NCBI RefSeq assembly: GCF_027922265.1
Contig: NZ_BSFI01000023.1
Location: 224,808-288,807 of the forward strand
Origin: Hansschlegelia plantiphila
GTDB taxonomy: Bacteria > Pseudomonadota > Alphaproteobacteria > Rhizobiales > Methylopilaceae
Direction: 5' to 3'
DNA length: 64,000 bases
The notes below the pieces were generated by a model, which saw nothing but the letters and a program-made list of their open reading frames with translations, did not search any database and had not been told where the DNA came from. Both the position numbers and the translations under genes were made by a program. Positions 24,248 to 31,734 of the stretch are shown here, piece after piece (the stretch's first letter is position 1; every line of letters starts with the position of its first letter).

Positions 24248-25189
24248 ATGATCAAGCCCGAGCCCGACCTCGCCCTCGTCGTCCGCGAAATCGCCGAGGA
24301 GATGCAGGCGCGGTCCGACCGCGGCGACGTCGCGGGTTACATTCCCGAACTCGCCCGCGTGGACCCGAACGCGTTCGGCATGGTGGTGATCGCAGCCGAC
24401 GGCCAGATCGCCGCCGGCGGCGACAGCGAGCAGCCGTTCTCGATCCAGAGCGTCTCGAAGGTGTTCACCCTGACGCTCGCGCTGGGCAAGGTCGGCGATC
24501 GGCTCTGGCGGCGCGTGGGCCGCGAGCCCTCCGGCACCGCTTTCAACTCGATCGTGCAGCTCGAGCGCGAGAACGGAGTGCCGCGGAACCCGTTCATCAA
24601 CGCCGGCGCGCTCGCCGTCACCGACGTGATCCTCTCCGGCCACCAGCCGCGCGAGGCGCTCGGCGAGATCCTGCGCTTCATGCGCTTCCTCGCCGACGAT
24701 GTCTCGATCGTGATCGACGAGGGCGTGGCGGGCTCCGAACAGCGCACCGGCTTCCGCAATGCGGCGCTCGCCAACTACATGCGATCGTTCGGCGTCATCG
24801 AGAACCCGGTCGATTTCACGCTCGGCGTCTATTTCCATCACTGCGCGATCGCAATGTCGTGCCGCCAGCTCGCGATGGCCGGGCGTTTTCTCGCCCATGG
24901 CGGCCGCAACCCCGAGACCGGGCACAACGTCGTCACGCCGGAGCGCGCGCGCCGCATCAACGCGCTGATGCTGACCTGCGGCCATTATGACGGGTCGGGC
25001 GAGTTCGCCTACCGCGTGGGGCTTCCGGGCAAGAGCGGGGTGGGCGGCGGCATCCTTGCGGTCGCGCCGGGCAAGGCCTCGATCGCGGTCTGGTCCCCCG
25101 GCCTCGACGCCTCGGGCAACTCGCATCTCGGGCGCATCGCGCTTGAGGCGCTGACCAGGCGGATGGGCTGGTCGATCTTCGGCGCCTGA
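24248..25189 (+). CDS. glsA: Glutaminase
   Basis: 313 residues, serine-dependent beta-lactamase-like glutaminase family. The catalytic S-x-x-K is in FSIQSVSKVFTL (about residues 62-73); other conserved blocks are PFINAGALAVTD, NAALANYMRSFG, YFHHCAIAMSC and SGVGGGILAV. It hydrolyses glutamine to glutamate and ammonia in the cytoplasm. Length is the usual 305-315 residues. Start ATG 24248 (MIKPEPDLALVV) fits the family N-terminus. Its position beside an Aap-type importer and just before gstI/glnII makes this stretch a glutamine/glutamate metabolism block. Confidence 0.94.
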   Translation: MIKPEPDLALVVREIAEEMQARSDRGDVAGYIPELARVDPNAFGMVVIAADGQIAAGGDSEQPFSIQSVSKVFTLTLALGKVGDRLWRRVGREPSGTAFNSIVQLERENGVPRNPFINAGALAVTDVILSGHQPREALGEILRFMRFLADDVSIVIDEGVAGSEQRTGFRNAALANYMRSFGVIENPVDFTLGVYFHHCAIAMSCRQLAMAGRFLAHGGRNPETGHNVVTPERARRINALMLTCGHYDGSGEFAYRVGLPGKSGVGGGILAVAPGKASIAVWSPGLDASGNSHLGRIALEALTRRMGWSIFGA

Positions 25190-25206
25190 ACGCAGCCGGA
25201 AAAGCC

Positions 25207-25250
25207 TGAAAAAGAAGGAGGGCCGAACCGTTTCTCGCGGTCGACCCTCT
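25207..25250 (-). terminator. Probable intrinsic terminator of gstI
   Basis: Read on the minus strand, an imperfect stem GAGGGTCGACCG / CGGTTCGGCCCTC with a seven-base loop is followed by CTTCTTTTTC. It lies 59 bases beyond the stop of the gstI-like gene and 28 bases after the convergent glsA stop. Confidence 0.58.
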
Positions 25251-25308
25251 CAGACCCTGCGCTTCACCGAAGCCGGGCAGTCCTTTGGCGCGTCGCAGTC
25301 TTGCGGCA

Positions 25309-25506
25309 TCAGTGCTTGCCGGGACGCTGCGAGTCCTGGATCGCCTCGTCGTGATACCAGCCGCTGCCGTACACGATGCGGGGGGCGTTGGGCGCGCGCA
25401 GGTTCACGACAGCGCTGTTCTCGCGGCGACCGGCGTTCGAATTCGCTCGAACGGACGTCGGAAACTGGTAGATCGTGGCTGATCTCTGGATCATATTCAT
25501 AGTCAT
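25309..25506 (-). CDS. gstI: GstI-like (DUF2735) glutamine synthetase translation inhibitor
   Basis: 65 residues. The N-terminal block QRSATIYQFPTSVRANS is the hallmark of the small DUF2735 family of Hyphomicrobiales (S-A-x-I-Y-x-F-P). In Rhizobium leguminosarum, gstI is divergent from glnII and its product lowers translation of the glnII message; the same divergent arrangement is seen here. The end (GSGWYHDEAIQDSQRPGKH) is the conserved short tail. AAAGGAC lies five to six bases before ATG 25506, favouring that start over Met3 or Met5. Function is transferred from the rhizobial example on the basis of family and synteny. Confidence 0.8.
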   Translation of the reverse strand: MTMNMIQRSATIYQFPTSVRANSNAGRRENSAVVNLRAPNAPRIVYGSGWYHDEAIQDSQRPGKH

Positions 25507-25969
25507 TATCGTCCTTTTCCTGATGATCGCAGCGTCTCCGCCTTGATCGATACGCGATGTATATCATGCCGCCAGAAATATTTGCGATAGATGCCTGCTA
25601 AAAAAGCAGGGTATGATGACAATATGTGCATTCTATATTTGTGACTAAATCCTGCCGACGCGGTCTGCTTGGCGCCTCGAATAGGGCGCCTGCCCGAGGC
25701 GCCCAATAATGCGGCGCTCGGCGGGGCGCTTGCGCCGCGTCCCTTAGTTGCGCAACGCTCCACCGCCCATCCGGTTCGCCATCGACGGCGGCGGCGGGGC
25801 AGGTTCGGCCGGCGGGCCGCGGTCCCGGCGCGGAGCCGCGTTCGCGCGCTGAAACTGGCATGGTTGATGCTTAATTCCCCGGCACCGTATGCGAACGGCG
25901 CTCTCGCAGCGACTCCGCATGCTCTTCAGGGTTTCTGGCGCCACGTCATCAGATTGTGAGAGACGAGCA
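25507..25969. other. gstI-glnII divergent intergenic region
   Basis: 463 bases. The gstI-proximal part (about 25540-25660) is distinctly AT-rich and contains a small hairpin (CCTGC-TAAAAAA-GCAGG, about 25593-25609). The middle is GC-rich, and the glnII side carries a -24/-12 promoter at 25856. I see no convincing -24/-12 element facing gstI; the best GG/GC pair (about 25528-25543) is poor and too close to the ATG. Confidence 0.6.
25856..25872 (+). promoter_or_regulatory. Sigma-54 (-24/-12) promoter of glnII
   Basis: TGGCAT-GGTTG-ATGCT has the invariant GG (25857-25858) and GC (25869-25870) at the correct ten-base spacing of TGGCAC-N5-TTGC. Transcription would start about 25881, giving a leader of roughly 90 bases to ATG 25970. 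glnII of rhizobia is NtrC/sigma-54 dependent, which agrees. Confidence 0.75.
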
Positions 25970-27010
25970 ATGACAAAGTATAAGCTTGAGTACATCTGGC
26001 TCGATGGCTATACGCCGGTGCCGAACCTTCGCGGCAAGACGCAGATCAAGGAATACGACTCGTTCCCGACGCTTGAAGACCTCCCGTTGTGGGGCTTCGA
26101 CGGCAGCTCCACCATGCAGGCCGAGGGCCACAGCTCCGACTGCGTGCTCAAGCCGATCCGCGTCTTCCCGGACGCCGCCCGCGTCAACGGCGTTCTGGTG
26201 CTCTGCGAAGTGATGATGCCGGACGGCGTCACGCCGCACGCGACCAACAAGCGAGCAACCATCCTCGACGACGAAGGCGCCTGGTTCGGCTTCGAGCAGG
26301 AATATTTCTTCTACAAGGACGGCCGTCCGCTCGGCTTCCCGGCCGCCGGCTTCCCGCCGCCGCAGGGCGGCTACTACACCGGCGTCGGCTATTCGAACGT
26401 TGGTCCCGTCGCGCGCCAGATCGTCGAGGAGCACCTCGACCTGTGCCTCGCCGCCGGCATCAATCACGAAGGCATCAACGCGGAAGTCGCGAAGGGCCAG
26501 TGGGAGTTCCAGATCTTCGGCAAGGGCTCGAAGAGGGCCGCCGACGAGATGTGGATGGCGCGCTACCTGCTGCAGCGCCTCTGCGAGAAGTACGAGATCG
26601 ACATCGAGTATCACTGCAAGCCGCTCGGCGACACCGACTGGAACGGCTCGGGCATGCACGCCAACTTCTCGACCGAATATCTCCGCACCGTCGGCGGCAA
26701 GGAGTATTTCGAGAAGCTGATGGCGCAGTTCGACAAGAACCTGATGGACCACATCGCCGTCTACGGACCGGACAACGACAAGCGTCTGACCGGCAAGCAC
26801 GAGACGGCGCCGTGGAACAAGTTCAGCTACGGCGTCGCTGACCGCGGAGCCTCGATCCGCGTGCCGCATTCCTTCATCAAGAACGACTACAAGGGCTATC
26901 TCGAGGATCGCCGCCCGAACTCGCAGGGCGACCCCTACCAGATCGCTTCGCAGATCCTGAAGACGATCTCCGAGGTCCCGACCTCCGCGAGCGTTTCCGC
27001 CGCGGCCTGA
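25970..27010 (+). CDS. glnII: Glutamine synthetase type II
   Basis: 346 residues of the eukaryote-like GSII class. Start MTKYKLEYIWLDGYTPVPNL; LPLWGFDGSSTMQAEG is the beta-grasp signature; FEQEYFFYKDGRPLGFP holds the catalytic glutamates; NGSGMHANFS and GVADRGASIRVPHSF are the ATP and glutamate-site motifs. It makes glutamine from glutamate, ammonia and ATP. ATG 25970 follows GAGAGACGAGCA; upstream in-frame codons to 25889 lack GSII similarity. Regulation is expected at transcription by the sigma-54 promoter at 25856 and at translation by GstI. A strong terminator follows. Confidence 0.96.
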   Translation: MTKYKLEYIWLDGYTPVPNLRGKTQIKEYDSFPTLEDLPLWGFDGSSTMQAEGHSSDCVLKPIRVFPDAARVNGVLVLCEVMMPDGVTPHATNKRATILDDEGAWFGFEQEYFFYKDGRPLGFPAAGFPPPQGGYYTGVGYSNVGPVARQIVEEHLDLCLAAGINHEGINAEVAKGQWEFQIFGKGSKRAADEMWMARYLLQRLCEKYEIDIEYHCKPLGDTDWNGSGMHANFSTEYLRTVGGKEYFEKLMAQFDKNLMDHIAVYGPDNDKRLTGKHETAPWNKFSYGVADRGASIRVPHSFIKNDYKGYLEDRRPNSQGDPYQIASQILKTISEVPTSASVSAAA

Positions 27011-27033
27011 TCGAACGAACGAGCGAGCGTCGG

Positions 27034-27076
27034 GCGCGGCGTCGGCCTTCGGGTCGACGCCGCGCTTTTTTGTTTT
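27034..27076 (+). terminator. Intrinsic terminator of glnII
   Basis: Stem GCGCGGCGTCG / CGACGCCGCGC, ten-base loop, followed by TTTTTTGTTTT. It starts 24 bases after the glnII stop. Confidence 0.9.
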
Positions 27077-27164
27077 CGCGGGATCTCGGCAGGCTGGAGC
27101 CGCGTCAGCCGTCATCAAACGCCCCGGACCGCCGCACGCGGGCGGCGGTCCGGGCGGGTCGCGG

Positions 27165-28100
27165 TCAGGATCCGAGGCGCCCCTTCACGGCCGCCTGGGC
27201 GTCGCCGCCGGCATAGGTCTGCACGCCGTCGAGCCACGCGCCGACGACCTCGGGATGAGCCTTCAGCCAGTCGGCCGCGGCGACCTTCGGCTCCTTGCCC
27301 TCGTCGAGGATGCCGGCCATCATCTCGTTCTCCATGTCGAGCGTGAAGCGCAGCTTGGAGAGGAACCTGACGACGTTGGGACATTCCTCGCCATAGCCGG
27401 CGCGGATGTTGGTGAACACCTCGGCGCCGCCGTAGTTCGGGCCGAAGAACGCGTCGCCGCCCGCGAGATAGTCGATCGCGTAGCGCGTGTTCATCGGATG
27501 GGGCGCCCAGCCGAGGAACACGACCCACTTCTTGTCGCGTATCGCGCGGTCGACCTGGGTCAGCATGCCCTGCTCGGACGATTCCACGAGCTTCCAGCCG
27601 GCGAGGCCGAACTCGCCCTTCTCGATCATGTCGAGGATCATCCGGTTGGCGCTGTTGCCCGGTTCGATCCCGTAGATGGTCCTGTTGAACAGGGACGCGT
27701 GCTTCTGCAGGTCCGAGAAGTCCTTCACCCCAGCCTCGGCCGTGTATTTCGGCACGGCTAGGGTGTACTTCGCGCCGGTGAGGTTGCTCCCCAGAACCTC
27801 GATCGACTTGTCGGCCAGATAGGGCCTGCGATCCTCGACCATGCTCGGCTGCCAGTCGCCGAGATAGGCGTCGATCTGCTTGTTCTTCAAGCCGGCGTAG
27901 GTGACGGGGATCGAGTAGATCTGCGTGGCGGGCTGATAGCCCAGCGCCTCCAGAATGAGCGAGGCGGTGGCGGTGGTGGCGGAGATGTCGGTCCAGCCGA
28001 CGTCGGAGAACCGCACCTTGCGGCAGGATGCCGGCTCCGCCGCAAAGGCGCTCGCCGTGGAGAACGCGACGCAAAGCGCCGCGAGGATCAGTCTGCGCAT
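27165..28100 (-). CDS. Choline/betaine-type ABC substrate-binding protein (ChoX/ProX family)
   Basis: 311 residues with a Sec signal peptide (RRLILAALCVAFSTASAFAA). OpuAC-type binding-protein features: VGWTDISATTATASLILEAL, DAYLGDWQPSMV, and YGIEPGNSANRMILDMI (the EPGN motif). The aromatic-rich loops (GWAPHPMNTRY, FFGPNYGGAEV) fit quaternary-ammonium binding as in ChoX. No permease or ATPase gene is next to it. It lies 28 bases downstream of the oxygenase-reductase gene on the same strand, so the likely ligand is the quaternary amine oxidised by that enzyme pair. Confidence 0.88.
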   Translation of the reverse strand: MRRLILAALCVAFSTASAFAAEPASCRKVRFSDVGWTDISATTATASLILEALGYQPATQIYSIPVTYAGLKNKQIDAYLGDWQPSMVEDRRPYLADKSIEVLGSNLTGAKYTLAVPKYTAEAGVKDFSDLQKHASLFNRTIYGIEPGNSANRMILDMIEKGEFGLAGWKLVESSEQGMLTQVDRAIRDKKWVVFLGWAPHPMNTRYAIDYLAGGDAFFGPNYGGAEVFTNIRAGYGEECPNVVRFLSKLRFTLDMENEMMAGILDEGKEPKVAAADWLKAHPEVVGAWLDGVQTYAGGDAQAAVKGRLGS

Positions 28101-28128
28101 GCTGGTCTCCTTGATGGTGGGGATGGTC

Positions 28129-29142
28129 TCAAACTGCGATCTGCTGCTGCTCCGCGCTGACGAAGGGATCGGCGTGGCAGTCGGCGGCCGTCACGCCCAT
28201 GCCGGCGGCGAAGGCCTGGCAGGCGGAGACCAGGGAAGGCGAACCGCAGGTGTAGACCGTGTGGCCGCGGAGATTTTCGAAGCGTTCGGCGACGAGCGAG
28301 AACACGGTGCGCGGCGCTTCCGCCGCGTCCTGCGATCGCGTCGCGATCGGGTGGAACTCGAAATGCGGACGCGACGCGGCGAGCGCCGTCATCTCGTCCG
28401 TGTAATAGAGATCGCGATCCTCGCGCGCCGAGAAGAACAGCGCGATAGGCCGCCCGGGCAGAGCGGCGAGGGCTTCGAGCAGGATTGAGCGGGCCGGCGC
28501 GAGGCCGGTGCCGCCGACGACCATCGTGATCGGCCCGGGGTGGTCCTTGCGCAGATAGGCCGCGCCCAACGGCCCATACACGCTGAACCGATCGCCGGCC
28601 GCGGCGGTCTCGTAGATATGTCGGCTTACGATCCCGCCGGCCCGGACGCGGACGTGGAATTCGAGTTCCGGAGAGCCCGGGCGGTTGGCGAACGAATAGT
28701 CGCGGGAGGGGAAGCCGGGCAGCGTCAGCGAGGCGAACTGGCCGGCGGCGAAGCTGAGGGGCTGTCCGCCGAGAGGCTTCGCGCGGACGATCGCGACGTC
28801 ATGGGTCACGCGCTCGACGCTCGTGATCGAGCATGGGTTCGTCGCCGGCGAGAACAGGCTCTCGTCGTCCTCGAGGAAGGCGACCTCGCAGTCGCTGACC
28901 GGCTTGGCGCGGCAGGCCAGGATGAGGCCCGACGCTCGTTCCTCGTCGCTCAGGGCCGCTGGGTCGAACGAGCCGTGCTCGACCTCGCCGGAGAACAGCT
29001 GCGACTTGCAGGACGAGCACGCGCCCGAACGGCAGGAGAAGGGGTAGTCCTCCCCGGCGCGCAGAGCCGCGTCGAGGATGGTCTGGCCTTTCTTCACCGC
29101 GATCGGCTCGTCGAACTGGCGGACCAACACGCTGTAGGTCAT
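28129..29142 (-). CDS. Ferredoxin-FAD/NAD(P)H reductase component of a Rieske oxygenase
   Basis: 337 residues. An N-terminal plant-type 2Fe-2S domain has ligands in CRSGACSSCKSQL and the fourth cysteine in LACRAKP (about residue 77). An FAD domain follows with RDYSFANRPG (RxYS flavin motif), then an NAD(P) domain with MVVGGTGLAPARSIL and the terminal VYTCGSPSLVSACQAF. It passes electrons from NAD(P)H to the oxygenase encoded 15 bases upstream. This ferredoxin-first order matches the benzoate-dioxygenase-reductase class, not the GbcB/CntB order with ferredoxin last, which is a small oddity for a betaine-linked pair. Confidence 0.9.
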   Translation of the reverse strand: MTYSVLVRQFDEPIAVKKGQTILDAALRAGEDYPFSCRSGACSSCKSQLFSGEVEHGSFDPAALSDEERASGLILACRAKPVSDCEVAFLEDDESLFSPATNPCSITSVERVTHDVAIVRAKPLGGQPLSFAAGQFASLTLPGFPSRDYSFANRPGSPELEFHVRVRAGGIVSRHIYETAAAGDRFSVYGPLGAAYLRKDHPGPITMVVGGTGLAPARSILLEALAALPGRPIALFFSAREDRDLYYTDEMTALAASRPHFEFHPIATRSQDAAEAPRTVFSLVAERFENLRGHTVYTCGSPSLVSACQAFAAGMGVTAADCHADPFVSAEQQQIAV

Positions 29143-29157
29143 CGCGGACCTCCGCCG

Positions 29158-30300
29158 TCAGCGACGGTCGGCGGTCATCGCGTTGTAGTAGAGCGTCTGG
29201 AAGTGATGGATGCCGTGCTCGCTGTTCGAGGCCAACGTCGGTTCGATCACGAGTCGTCCCTGCGAATAGACGCGGGAATGCAGGCCGCTCTGGACGCTCT
29301 CGACGAGGCCGATGTCCTCGGGCTGCAGCACCTGTTCGAGATATTCCATGGCGGCCGCCTCCTCTTCGTTCGGCGCGCCGTCTTCGAAGAAGAAGTCCCA
29401 ATGTTCGTAGGTCGTCTCCGGGCCGCTGGGCATCATGTGCAGCACCGAGATGTTGCGCCGCCCCGGCATCACGTTGAACGCCACGTTCGGCCAGAGATAC
29501 CAGGCGCCGAACATCACCAGCGCGCCTTCCTTGGCGGGGTCGAACTTGAAGGCGGAGTTGTCCCCGCGCGAGGGCGCGATATGGCTGGAGCAGATGTCGT
29601 AATTCTTGGTGCGGTAGATCTGGTGGTCGATGAGCTCGACCAGCGCCGGATGCGCCGGCGGGCAGTGGTAGCATTCCTGGAAGTTCTCGATGACGTTCTT
29701 CCAGTTGGCCTTCACCTCGAAGGTCATGCGGTGGGAGAAGCGCAGCGTCTCCGGATCGGCGCAGTAGCTGCGGATCTCGTCGGCGAAGCGGCCGGACTGC
29801 TCGGCCAGAGGGGCCGCGTCGAAGTCGAGATTGATCCAGACGAAGCCGAGCATGACCTCGACCAGCACCGGCTTCAGGCAGAACTCGTCGGTGCGGAAGT
29901 CCTCGACGGTCTCGAGCACGGCGTTGGAGCGCAGCCTGCCGTCGAGCTCATAGGTCCATGCGTGGTAGGGGCATACGATCGCGCGCGTCTTGCCCTGGCC
30001 TTCGAGCAGCTTGTGCGCGCGGTGCGAGCAGACGTTGTGGAACGCGCGGATGACGCCGTCCCGGCCGCGGACCACAGCGATGTTCTGGTCGCCGACCCTC
30101 GTGGTGGCGTAGGCGCCAGGCGCCTCGAGCTGGCCGACATGGCACACGAAGTTCCACGACTTGTAGAAGACCGCCTCCTTCTCGGCCGCGAAAACGTCGG
30201 CGTCATAATAGAGATTGCCGGGGATGGTGTAAGAGCGCGCCGGATCGTTCGGCTTGAAACGGTCGAGACCGAAAAGCTCCTGATCGTTTTTCTGCAGCAT
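29158..30300 (-). CDS. Rieske non-heme iron oxygenase alpha subunit (betaine/carnitine type)
   Basis: 380 residues from ATG 30300. Rieske ligands are CSHRAHKLLEG and CPYHAWTYEL (C-x-H, C-x2-H); the mononuclear iron site is in NVIENFQECYHCPPAHPAL with an acidic partner in the C-terminal domain. Sequence style (FLxKxxW-like VFYKSWNFVCHVGQLEAPG) resembles the GbcA/Stc2/CntA branch that demethylates or oxidises glycine betaine, proline betaine or carnitine rather than aromatic rings. The downstream reductase and ChoX-like binding protein support a quaternary amine substrate. Exact substrate is not readable. The 147 bases before the gene separate it from the LuxR-type regulator. Confidence 0.87.
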   Translation of the reverse strand: MLQKNDQELFGLDRFKPNDPARSYTIPGNLYYDADVFAAEKEAVFYKSWNFVCHVGQLEAPGAYATTRVGDQNIAVVRGRDGVIRAFHNVCSHRAHKLLEGQGKTRAIVCPYHAWTYELDGRLRSNAVLETVEDFRTDEFCLKPVLVEVMLGFVWINLDFDAAPLAEQSGRFADEIRSYCADPETLRFSHRMTFEVKANWKNVIENFQECYHCPPAHPALVELIDHQIYRTKNYDICSSHIAPSRGDNSAFKFDPAKEGALVMFGAWYLWPNVAFNVMPGRRNISVLHMMPSGPETTYEHWDFFFEDGAPNEEEAAAMEYLEQVLQPEDIGLVESVQSGLHSRVYSQGRLVIEPTLASNSEHGIHHFQTLYYNAMTADRR

Positions 30301-30447
30301 CTGGCCATCTCTCCGGCTGGAGCGCCGTTCGATCGGCCGGCGCCGCTTAGCTCTTGCCGCGGAGATGAGACTTGACGGCGAGGACTGTCGCAATAGTGCC
30401 GCTTGGCACCAGTTCGCGCTGCGTCCCATGCGGGACGGCCGTCTCGA

Positions 30448-31512
30448 TCAGCGCGTGAGACCGCTGATCAGCCGGCTCGAGAACGGCGTCATCATCGACA
30501 CCATCTCGCGTTCCGAGCTGACGCCGAACTTGCGGTACATCCTCAGGCGGACGTTCTTGATCGAACCCTTGGCGATGCCGAGCCGCTGGGCGATCGCCCC
30601 GGTGCTCATGCCTTCCAGCGTCAACGCCATGACGTCGCGCTCGCGCGGAGTGAGCTGGTCGAGGATGGAGGCGGCGCGTCGGTCCGCGCTCCGCGCCTCG
30701 AACTCGGCTCCGTCGACGACATGGACGAGCAGCCCGCCGGGAGCGAGCGGGTTCATCTCCGCAAGCGCGACCGCGTTGAGCGGGAGACCGGAATTGTCGA
30801 GGGCCCCCCGGATCTCGCCAAGCGACCTCGCGTGAGGCAGCGCGTCGGGAATCGCCCCCGAATCCTCGGCCTCGCGCCATTTGCGCGTTGTCGACACGAG
30901 CCCGCCGCTGCGGTCGAACACGGCGGCGACGCTGTCCTCCATCGACCGGCCGCCGGCGGCGATGCCCGACATGTTCCGCAACAGCGCGCGCATATGGGAG
31001 AGATGAAATTCGAGGATCGTCGGGAAGAATTGCTGGAGCCGCGTCACGTCTTCGTCGGTGAACCGCTCCGCTCTCCGTTCGAAGAACAGCGACATGCATG
31101 AAGAATCCGACACAGGCAGAAACAGTCCGAGCTCGTCGACGAGCTGGATCGGCTTCATGAAATAGGAGAAATACCAGTTTCGGTCTGGCGCGAGAGGCAT
31201 CGCGCACTCCATGGTCTCGACGCGAGGAGCCGTGTTCCTGCGCCAGGAGCGCAGATAAGGGTCGCCGGAACTGGGCTTCGCGTCGAGGTAATAGTCCACG
31301 ACGTCCGAGCCGATCTCCTTGGTGTGCAGCACGTCCGGCTCGGTCTTCGAGCTGTAGCGGACGATCCATCCGCTCTCGTGAGGCAACACCGCGCCGACGA
31401 GCTCGAACAGCCTGAGGTGAAAGTCCGCCTCGCCGATCTCCCGCGCGACGCCGCCGAGCGCGCCGATCAGGCCATCGCATCCGACGCTCTGGCCCGGGTC
31501 GGTCCACATCAT
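30448..31512 (-). CDS. LuxR-family transcriptional regulator
   Basis: 354 residues. The C-terminal ~60 residues are a LuxR/NarL helix-turn-helix: LTPRERDVMALTLEGMSTG, then AIAQRLGIAKGSIKNVRLRM. The N-terminal ~280 residues have no receiver aspartate motif and look like a GAF/PAS-type or novel sensor region (SDSSCMSLFFERRAERFT). It is not a two-component response regulator. Same strand and 148 bases upstream of the Rieske oxygenase gene, so it probably controls that operon. Two possible starts, Met1 and Met2, are adjacent. Confidence 0.85.
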   Translation of the reverse strand: MMWTDPGQSVGCDGLIGALGGVAREIGEADFHLRLFELVGAVLPHESGWIVRYSSKTEPDVLHTKEIGSDVVDYYLDAKPSSGDPYLRSWRRNTAPRVETMECAMPLAPDRNWYFSYFMKPIQLVDELGLFLPVSDSSCMSLFFERRAERFTDEDVTRLQQFFPTILEFHLSHMRALLRNMSGIAAGGRSMEDSVAAVFDRSGGLVSTTRKWREAEDSGAIPDALPHARSLGEIRGALDNSGLPLNAVALAEMNPLAPGGLLVHVVDGAEFEARSADRRAASILDQLTPRERDVMALTLEGMSTGAIAQRLGIAKGSIKNVRLRMYRKFGVSSEREMVSMMTPFSSRLISGLTR

Positions 31513-31734
31513 GTCGGCGATCCGCCTTGCGTCTCGGAAACTCGGTGACCAGCCTCGATCGTCGCATTGTTCTGGAATGAGTCAAAGGATTGCGGGACCG
31601 CAGACTGCGGCGCTGCAGCGAATGAATCCGGACGCGCCTTGCCGTGGCGGCCCGCGCCGCTAAAAGCCGGTCTTGCGCGTCCTCGTCGGGCCCGGGTCTC
31701 CGGGGCGTCCTGGACGTTGGGACGGAGGTCGACG

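Noticed and set aside
25528..25543. GG/GC pair resembling a -24/-12 promoter for gstI
   Set aside because: Both halves deviate strongly from TGGCAC and TTGC, and the predicted start would leave only about ten bases of leader.
30380..30420. Possible -24/-12 promoter for the Rieske oxygenase (GGCAC...TTGC on the minus strand)
   Set aside because: Spacing between GG and GC is seven bases, or one base off in the alternative register, so it fails the strict ten-base rule.
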